Source: CAZQKE01 sp964593865 (GTDB lineage Bacteria > Chloroflexota > Anaerolineae > JAAYZQ01). From it: a stretch of DNA of 10,221 nt. The stretch covers positions 1 through 10,221 of the forward strand of contig CAZQKE010000101.1 in NCBI GenBank assembly GCA_964593865.1, written 5' to 3'. Shown piece by piece: positions 5,577 through 10,221 of the stretch; positions within the stretch are counted from its first letter, which is position 1; each line of letters starts with the position of its first letter. The notes below the pieces were generated by a model. That model had not been told where the DNA came from. It did no database searches and saw only the letters and a program-made list of their open reading frames with translations. Both the position numbers and the translations under genes were made by a program.

Positions 5577-6593
5577 ATGGACGAATATCTTCCGACAATA
5601 GACTTGCACCGCCACCTGGACGGCAATGTACGTCTGGAAACCATCTTGGACCTGGGGCGGCAGCACAACCTCCCCTTACCCGCTTGGGACCTGGAAGGGC
5701 TGCGTCCCCACGTCCAGGTCGTAGGGGATGCCGAGGGCAACTCCTTACCCGGCGTTATGGCCTTTATCGCCAAGTTTGAGTGGATGATCCGCGTGTTGGT
5801 GGATTATGATGCCTGTCGCCGTGTCGCTTACGAAAATGTCCAAGATGCCAAGAGTGAAGGGCTGGACTACGTTGAGTTGCGCTTCAGCCCCTGGTTCATG
5901 GCCGAGGCCAACAACCTGGACCCGGTCGGCGTTGTTGAAGCGGTGGTGGACGGCGTGGAGGCAGGCGCCCGCGACTTTGGCCTGCGGGTGAACCTCATCG
6001 GCATCCTCAGTCGCACTTATGGACCCGATGTCTGTTGGAAAGAGTTGGAAGCGTTGCTGCGCTATCGCGATCATCTGGTCGGCCTGGATCTGGCCGGAGA
6101 TGAAGCCAACCGGCCCGGCGATCTGTTTGTGAAGCATTTCCACCGGGCACGGGATGTCGGCTGGCGGATCACCGTCCATGCGGGAGAGGCCGCAGGACCG
6201 GAAAGCATCTGGCAAGCGGTGCGCGACCTAGGCGCGGAGCGCATCGGCCACGGTGTGGCAGCCATCCGTGACCCGGCATTGCAGGACTTTTTGGCCGAGC
6301 GGGGCATCGGGATTGAAACCTGCTTGACCAGCAACGTCCAAACGCAAACCGTGCCCGATTATGCCGGTCATCCGGCCCGCCGTTTCCTGGCGCGTGGGCT
6401 GCTCGTGACACTCAACACCGATGATCCGGGCATCAGTGCCGTTGACCTGCAACATGAATACAAGGTTGCTGCGCCTGCCGCGGGGTTGACACCGGCGCAG
6501 ATCCGACAGGCCAGACGCAACGCGTTAACCGTCGCTTTTCTTTCGGAAGAGGAGAAGAAAGCAATACAGAGGGGTGTAGGAGGTGTGAAATGA
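5577..6593 (+). CDS. add: Adenosine deaminase
   Basis: The 338-residue protein has the full length of bacterial adenosine deaminase, a cytosolic zinc (beta/alpha)8-barrel amidohydrolase that converts adenosine (and deoxyadenosine) to inosine plus ammonia in purine salvage. The expected residues are present: metal ligands His11 and His13 (DLHRHLDG), His201 (VHAGE), Asp282 (NTDDP); catalytic Glu204; His225 (GHGV); and substrate-loop Gly174 (DLAGDE). The adjacent Asp283 is also kept. The SLPGVMAFIAKF stretch fits the lid region of true adenosine deaminases better than adenine deaminases, but substrate preference cannot be settled by eye. The ATG at 5577 follows GGAGAA (5565-5570) with a 6-base spacer. 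It lies 54 bases after the exporter gene and overlaps the next gene by ATGA, so it is probably in the same transcript as the reductase. Confidence 0.93.
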   Translation: MDEYLPTIDLHRHLDGNVRLETILDLGRQHNLPLPAWDLEGLRPHVQVVGDAEGNSLPGVMAFIAKFEWMIRVLVDYDACRRVAYENVQDAKSEGLDYVELRFSPWFMAEANNLDPVGVVEAVVDGVEAGARDFGLRVNLIGILSRTYGPDVCWKELEALLRYRDHLVGLDLAGDEANRPGDLFVKHFHRARDVGWRITVHAGEAAGPESIWQAVRDLGAERIGHGVAAIRDPALQDFLAERGIGIETCLTSNVQTQTVPDYAGHPARRFLARGLLVTLNTDDPGISAVDLQHEYKVAAPAAGLTPAQIRQARRNALTVAFLSEEEKKAIQRGVGGVK

Positions 6594-7579
6594 GCCGGAA
6601 TGTGTACGACATCACCATCATTGGTGGAGGGCCGTCGGGCCTCTTTGCCGCCTTTTACGCCGGGCTGCGCGATGCCAAGACAAAAATCGTAGACAGCCTA
6701 CCGCAGTTGGGCGGCCAGTTGGCCGCCTTGTATCCGGACAAGTACATCTATGACATTCCCGGTTTCCCCAAAGTGCTGGCCCGCGAGTTGGTGGACCGCC
6801 TGGTTGAACAGGCAATGCAGTTTTCTCCTCGTGTTTACCTGAACGAAAAGATTGTGGACCTGCGGGCCGATGTGGATGGGTTGGTGGAGCTGGAATCGGA
6901 ATCGGGCCGCATCCATCGCTCACGGGCGGTCATCATTGCCGCCGGGGTAGGGGCCTTTGTCCCCCGCTCTCTGGATATTCCCGACATCAAACGCATGGAG
7001 GGCAAAGGCGTCTACTATATCGTCCAGAATCTGGAGTTCTTTCGGGGAAAGCGGGTGCTGGTCGTGGGCGGCGGCGATACGGCCCTGGATTGGGCGCGTA
7101 GTCTGTTGGATATTGCCTCGGAGGTGACGCTCATCCACCGCCGGGGGACTTTTCGTGCCCATGAACAATCGGTGAAAGAGATTTTGCTATCGTCTTGCAA
7201 TGTGCTGCGCTTTTACGAGCTCAAAGCCTTATACGGTGAAGAGCATGTGGAGGCGGCCACCGTCTTTGACAATCGCACCGGCGAGGAGATGACGCTGGAG
7301 ATAGACGCTATCGTCCTGGGACTGGGCTTCCTGGCAAATCTGGGGCCGATCAAAAAGTGGGGGTTGGAGATCGTCAAAAACTCAATCCTGGTGGACCGTA
7401 CCTTCCGGACCAACCTTCCGGGTGTGTACGCCGTCGGAGACATTGCCACGTATGAAGGCAAGTTGAAGCTCATCGCCACCGCCACGGCGGAGGCTGCGGT
7501 GGCCGTCAATTACGCACGGCACTACATTGATCCAACGGTCAAAGTCGCGCCCGGTCACAGCAGCCACCGGAAGAAGTGA
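6590..7579 (+). CDS. Ferredoxin/flavodoxin-NADP(+) reductase, thioredoxin-reductase-like (YumC type)
   Basis: The 329-residue flavoprotein has two dinucleotide-binding domains: FAD site IGGGPSG (11-17), NAD(P) site VVGGGDTA (158-165) followed by HRRGTFRA (183-190) suited to the 2'-phosphate of NADPH, and the C-terminal FAD motif YAVGDIA (280-286). The thioredoxin-reductase CxxC pair is absent from the NADPH domain. The ALYPDKYIYDIPGFPK signature (46-61) is typical of YumC/type 2 ferredoxin-NADP reductases. It should exchange electrons between NADPH and ferredoxin or flavodoxin in the cytosol. Its ATG overlaps the add stop (ATGA) and is preceded, inside add, by AGGAGG with a 6-base spacer, so translational coupling is likely. 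The nuo genes downstream have their own promoter; a functional link between them is possible but not shown. Confidence 0.92.
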   Translation: MSRNVYDITIIGGGPSGLFAAFYAGLRDAKTKIVDSLPQLGGQLAALYPDKYIYDIPGFPKVLARELVDRLVEQAMQFSPRVYLNEKIVDLRADVDGLVELESESGRIHRSRAVIIAAGVGAFVPRSLDIPDIKRMEGKGVYYIVQNLEFFRGKRVLVVGGGDTALDWARSLLDIASEVTLIHRRGTFRAHEQSVKEILLSSCNVLRFYELKALYGEEHVEAATVFDNRTGEEMTLEIDAIVLGLGFLANLGPIKKWGLEIVKNSILVDRTFRTNLPGVYAVGDIATYEGKLKLIATATAEAAVAVNYARHYIDPTVKVAPGHSSHRKK

Positions 7580-7635
7580 TAGACGCCTCGGCAGTGCCAC
7601 CGTCCCCGAAGGCAAGGCGAGCGCGGAGATCCCAC

Positions 7636-7713
7636 ACCGCAGGGGCGCAGAGACTGCCGGTAAACGATTGATTTTACACGCTTTCTCCCCACCCCCCTCT
7701 GCGCCTCTGTGGT
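7636..7713. repeat. Inverted-repeat element, copy 2 (78 bp, MITE-like)
   Basis: The left arm ACCGCAGGGGCGCAGAG (7636-7652) and the reverse complement of the right arm (7697-7713, CTCTGCGCCTCTGTGGT) agree at 15 of 17 positions around a 44-base centre. It shares arms and length with the degraded element at 384-461. No coding potential. As RNA, the 17-bp stem between the reductase stop and the nuoA promoter could also help end or protect the upstream transcript. Confidence 0.7.
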
Positions 7714-7780
7714 AAAGGAAGCCCCGAGGGCGGTAAATGCATCTACCCTATCCATGCAGGCCCGGCTTGGGCTTGGGAAT

Positions 7781-7794
7781 GTGACATTTGTAAC
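7781..7794. promoter_or_regulatory. Imperfect dyad abutting the nuoA -35 box, possible operator
   Basis: GTGACATTTGTAAC has two-fold symmetry of the form GTnACAwwTGTnAC and ends at the base before the -35 hexamer (7795). The position suits an activator or a repressor. It does not match the CRP, FNR or Rex consensus well enough to name a regulator. A similar string (TGTGAAATTTTGTAA) is found at 458-472 upstream of ridA. Confidence 0.3.
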
Positions 7795-7823
7795 TTGCGT
7801 TTTCCCCCAACTTGTGGCATAAT
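7795..7823 (+). promoter_or_regulatory. Putative promoter of the nuo cluster (extended -10)
   Basis: TTGCGT (7795-7800), a 17-base spacer, and CATAAT (7818-7823) with the extended TG at 7815-7816. The start would fall near 7830, leaving a leader of about 25 bases with a GAGGGAGGG Shine-Dalgarno. The TTGTGG before the -10 is like the TTGTGT before the ridA -10. Confidence 0.65.
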
Positions 7824-7855
7824 AGCCACCGTTCTGAGACCAGCCGAGGGAGGGT

Positions 7856-8218
7856 GTGACATTGCTGTCAGACTATAACTTTATCGGTGTCTTTGTCGTG
7901 GTCGCGGTCATTTTCCCCTTTGTCGCTTTGGGGATGGCCTGGCTGTTGCGACCCAAAAAGCCGAATCCGGTCAAATCGGATACCTACGAGTGCGGCCTCC
8001 AGACCTTTGGCGATACGTGGGTGCAGTTTCGCGCCCAGTATTACATTTACGCCCTGGTCTTTGTCGTTTTCGACATTGAGGCCGTTTTTCTATTCCCCTG
8101 GGCGGTGGCCTACAACAAACTGCCCCTTTGGGCCTTGTTCGAAGCGGCCCTGTTTTTGGGCATCCTGACCGTGGGCCTTGTCTACGCCTGGCGGAAAGGT
8201 GCGCTGCGCTGGCAATGA
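7856..8218 (+). CDS. nuoA: NADH-quinone oxidoreductase subunit A
   Basis: This is a 120-residue membrane subunit of respiratory complex I (ND3 homologue), which helps form the quinone-channel and E-channel region at the junction with the peripheral arm. Three transmembrane segments are seen (about 9-31, 63-83, 90-111). The family signatures are TYECG (43-47, on the mobile TM1-TM2 loop), QYYIYALVFVVFDIEAVFLFPW (61-82) and a basic end. Length is normal. The start is uncertain: GTG at 7856 has GAGGG (7846-7850) 5 bases before it, while TTG at 7862 (two codons on) has the stronger GGAGG core (7849-7853) at 8 bases. The protein differs by two residues only. It is first in its unit, directly after a predicted promoter, and 10 bases before nuoH. 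Confidence 0.95.
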   Translation: MTLLSDYNFIGVFVVVAVIFPFVALGMAWLLRPKKPNPVKSDTYECGLQTFGDTWVQFRAQYYIYALVFVVFDIEAVFLFPWAVAYNKLPLWALFEAALFLGILTVGLVYAWRKGALRWQ

Positions 8219-8228
8219 GGAGATGCGT

Positions 8229-9413
8229 ATGGATTTCATTCTCAACTTCTGGGTTGAATTGGGAGCCTGGTTCGGCGGCCTTTTGAGCAGTTGGGGGTTG
8301 CCCCCCTGGGCCGTGGACCTGATCGCCGACTTTTTGGGAGTGCTGATCCTGGTGGTGTGCGGCGTTATGGCCGTCCTCATCTTTACGCCCATGGAGCGCA
8401 AGGTGATCGCCCGGATGCAGGATCGGCCCGGTCCCAACCGGGTGTGGCCCTACGGCCTGCTTCAGGCCATCGCCGATGCTATCAAGATGCTGACCAAAGA
8501 GGACATCATCCCCACCAACGCCGACCGCGCTTTGCACATGCTGGCCCCCCTCATCGTCGCCATCCCGGCCCTGCTCCTTTTCGCCGTGCTGCCCTGGGGG
8601 CCGGGCCTCATCGGCGCGAACCTGAACGTCGGTATCCTGTTCATCGTCGCCGTGGGGACGATCCACGTGTTGGCCGTCCTCGTCGCCGGGTGGGGGTCGA
8701 ACAACAAGTTCTCCCTGCTCAGCGCGTTCCGTGTGGTCAACCAACTGCTGGCCTATGAAATCCCTATGGTGCTCTGCATCCTGACCGTCGTCCTCTTTAC
8801 CGGCACGATGAAAACCCAGGGCATCGTCGAAGCCCAGACGGTCCCCTACTTTATCGTCATGCCGGTCGCCGCCCTCATCTTTTTGATCAGTGCCCTGGCC
8901 GAAGCCAACCGTTCGCCGGTGGACCTGCTGGAAGCCGATTCGGAGATCGTGGCCGGGTATATGGTTGAATACAGCGGCATGAAATTCGCCATGTTCTTTA
9001 TCGCCGAATATGTCAATATGTTCGCCACGGGCATCATCTTTGCCACCCTGTTCCTGGGCGGCTGGAAGTTCTTTGGCCTGGAAGATGTGGCCCCTGTGCT
9101 GACGCCGGTTATCGTCTTTCTCAAAGCCACCTTTGTCATCTTTTTGATGCTTTGGTTCCGGGCTACCTACCCCCGGATGCGCTTTGACCATCTGGTGGGT
9201 TTTGCCTGGAAGTTCCTGGTCCCCCTGGCCCTGGTCAACCTCTTTTTGGGAGCTGCGGTGGTCAAGATCACGGCCAACGTTTGGGGGCAAGCGGTTTTGA
9301 TGCTGGTTGGCAACATCGTCCTGGCCGCCGCCGCCCTGTTCATCGTCAATCGGGCGGCCCGCAAGCTGAAAGACGCCCCGGCGTTGAAGCGCATCGTGGC
9401 GGTGGAAAGGTAG
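8229..9413 (+). CDS. nuoH: NADH-quinone oxidoreductase subunit H
   Basis: The 394-residue protein is the ND1 homologue, the membrane subunit that forms much of the quinone-binding chamber and the start of the proton path. It has about eight or nine hydrophobic segments. Both family signatures are clear: ERKVIARMQDRPGPNRVWPY then GLLQAIADAIKMLTKE (56-91), and AEANRSPVDLLEADSEI then VAGYMVEYSGMKFAMFF (224-257), with the conserved acidic residues of the quinone-site loop. The usual PFDL is PVDL here. The ATG at 8229 has AGGAG 6 bases upstream; the ATG at 8223 abuts that AGGAG, and more upstream codons overlap nuoA. It is slightly longer than the commonest bacterial forms (about 325-350), with added sequence at both ends. 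It lies 7 bases before nuoJ, without the usual nuoI between them. Confidence 0.96.
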   Translation: MDFILNFWVELGAWFGGLLSSWGLPPWAVDLIADFLGVLILVVCGVMAVLIFTPMERKVIARMQDRPGPNRVWPYGLLQAIADAIKMLTKEDIIPTNADRALHMLAPLIVAIPALLLFAVLPWGPGLIGANLNVGILFIVAVGTIHVLAVLVAGWGSNNKFSLLSAFRVVNQLLAYEIPMVLCILTVVLFTGTMKTQGIVEAQTVPYFIVMPVAALIFLISALAEANRSPVDLLEADSEIVAGYMVEYSGMKFAMFFIAEYVNMFATGIIFATLFLGGWKFFGLEDVAPVLTPVIVFLKATFVIFLMLWFRATYPRMRFDHLVGFAWKFLVPLALVNLFLGAAVVKITANVWGQAVLMLVGNIVLAAAALFIVNRAARKLKDAPALKRIVAVER

Positions 9414-9420
9414 GGTGCCG

Positions 9421-9924
9421 ATGGAATTCACAATGACCCACGTCGTTTTCCTCATCCTGAGCGCGGTTGCTCTGATCGGTGCGGTGGGCGTCGTCACGGC
9501 CCGCAAACTGTTCCATGCCGCCCTCTTCCTGGTGCTCTCCTTTATCGGTGTGGCCGGTTTCTACATCCTGCTGGAAGTGGAATTCCTGGCCATGGTCCAG
9601 CTGCTGGTGTATGTGGGAGCCATCTCCATCCTTATCATCTTTGCCATCATGCTCTCGCGGCGGATGATGGCTCCCGACGTTGAAGCGAGGAACGAGCAGT
9701 GGCTCCTGGGGCTGGGGGCCGCCGGGGTATTGCTGGCCATCTTGGTTTTCGTCCTGCTCAACGTGCAGTGGCCCGTGACCGAATCCCAACTGCCGCCGGA
9801 GACGATCAGCTACCTGGGCATGGCCTTGCTCAGCCCCGACCTGTTCCTGCTGGTGTTTGAGGTAGCATCGGTGTTATTGCTGGTGGCCCTGGTCGGGGCG
9901 GTCATCATTGCGCGGGAAAAGTAA
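9421..9924 (+). CDS. nuoJ: NADH-quinone oxidoreductase subunit J
   Basis: The 167-residue protein (ND6 homologue) has five hydrophobic segments, at about 8-26, 31-50, 56-78, 95-115 and 141-163. The most conserved part is the third helix, EFLAMVQLLVYVGAISILI (54-72), including the Tyr-Val-Gly-Ala that forms the pi-bulge important for coupling in complex I. The length is usual for the family. I chose the ATG at 9421, preceded by AAGGTAGGG ending 5-6 bases upstream; a GTG at 9415 is inside that purine run and adds only two residues. It follows nuoH closely. Unlike the other junctions here, 175 bases separate it from nuoK. Confidence 0.94.
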   Translation: MEFTMTHVVFLILSAVALIGAVGVVTARKLFHAALFLVLSFIGVAGFYILLEVEFLAMVQLLVYVGAISILIIFAIMLSRRMMAPDVEARNEQWLLGLGAAGVLLAILVFVLLNVQWPVTESQLPPETISYLGMALLSPDLFLLVFEVASVLLLVALVGAVIIAREK

Positions 9925-10099
9925 CCCGATGTCCCGTTTCGATCTGGCCCGGCTCTTTTTGGGGGACGCCCGGTTGTGCCTGGACAAGGGGCGGTCCGGA
10001 TCGCCCGATCTCGGAAACACGGGCTGCGGAGCGGGTCAAACAAGCGCAGACAATTATCAACCTTATTTGTCCTGTCAAACCGGCGTAAGGAGTTGAGTA
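9925..10099 (+). other. Unusual 175-base spacer inside the nuo cluster, with a candidate small ORF
   Basis: The other nuo junctions are 7-10 bases, so this gap stands out. An open frame from ATG 9929 to TGA 10094-10096 (55 codons, starting MSRFDLARLFLGDARL and ending SCQTGVRS) fills it almost exactly, from 4 bases after nuoJ to 3 bases before nuoK. I recognise no homology. The ribosome binding site is poor (GGGAAAAG), there is no transmembrane segment, and the last third is unlike the rest in codon use. The weak dyad GACAATTA/TATTTGTC (about 10050-10072) may be structured. It may be a decayed insertion or a leader for nuoK rather than a gene. Confidence 0.3.
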
Positions 10100-10221
10100 A
10101 TGAGTGTCCCATTGTCCTGGTATCTGATTGTAGCGGCGGCTCTGTTCTGCATCGGGCTGTTTGGCGCTTTGGCCCGGCGCAACGCTATCGCCGTGCTGAT
10201 GGGCGTGGAGCTGATGCTCAA
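10100..10221 (+). CDS. nuoK: NADH-quinone oxidoreductase subunit K (5' part)
   Basis: The first 40 codons are present; the gene runs off the window. NuoK (ND4L homologue) is a roughly 100-residue, three-helix membrane subunit in the proton-translocating chain of complex I. The visible part shows LFCIGLFGALARRNAIAVLM and VELML, the near-invariant first-helix, loop and second-helix start, including Glu37 (Glu36 in E. coli NuoK), a key membrane carboxylate. The ATG at 10100 has AAGGAG (10087-10092) 7 bases upstream. nuoL, M and N would be expected next, but lie outside the window. Confidence 0.93.
   Translation, partial: MSVPLSWYLIVAAALFCIGLFGALARRNAIAVLMGVELML

Noticed and set aside
6590..7579. 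Thioredoxin reductase as the identity of the flavoprotein
   Set aside because: It lacks the redox-active CxxC and carries the YumC-type ALYPDKYIYDIPGFPK signature.
7738..7758. TGCAT/ATGCA short dyad upstream of the nuoA promoter
   Set aside because: A 5-bp arm match around an 11-base centre is expected by chance; nothing else supports a function.
7971..9506. A 511-codon open frame on the minus strand opposite nuoA, nuoH and nuoJ
   Set aside because: It is rich in Asp, His, Gln and Gly and is the antisense of hydrophobic GC-rich codons; the plus strand encodes unmistakable nuo proteins.

Overview
The window looks like chromosomal DNA of a GC-rich bacterium, most likely a member of the Chloroflexota (Anaerolineae-like). 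This rests on three things. The secreted protein ending at the left edge has a C-terminal tail (IYLPLVLRNYP) of a kind I associate with exported Chloroflexota proteins. The short dispersed repeats resemble those common in these genomes. The protein sequences have a general Anaerolineae flavour. This is inference; no 16S or marker gene is present.

Layout. Left edge (1-611): the 3' end of an exported beta-helix/'choice-of-anchor Q' protein, then on the opposite strand a C-terminal fragment of a UPF0016 (GDT1/TMEM165-like) transporter, then a degenerate inverted-repeat element and a promoter. 612-998: a RidA-family imine deaminase. 999-1311: a gene-free stretch with a second family of degenerate repeats. 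1312-5522: the two halves of a heterodimeric ABC exporter, separated by a small coiled-coil gene (3157-3708) for a protein with a C-terminal membrane anchor and built almost entirely of short tandem repeats. 5577-7579: adenosine deaminase and a YumC-type ferredoxin/flavodoxin-NADP reductase, overlapping by ATGA. 7580-7855: a spacer with a second copy of the inverted-repeat element, a small dyad and a promoter. 7856-10221: complex I membrane-arm genes in the order nuoA-nuoH-nuoJ-nuoK, the last cut by the window edge.

How the genes work together. The two ABC subunits carry complementary substitutions: an Asp replaces the catalytic Glu in the first, and LSMGQ replaces LSGGQ in the second. This predicts an obligate heterodimer with one active and one degenerate ATP site, as in TM287/288 and BmrC/BmrD. 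The coiled-coil gene has its own extended -10 promoter and sits 8 bases before the second subunit, which has no clear ribosome binding site. It is therefore likely to be co-expressed with, and perhaps a partner of, the exporter. The nuo genes form a separate unit containing only hydrophobic subunits; nuoB, C, D and I are not interleaved.

Most of the window is ordinary housekeeping DNA. The least explained part is the repeat-built coiled-coil gene inside the exporter locus. I found no CRISPR array, tRNA, rRNA, phage gene or transposase.
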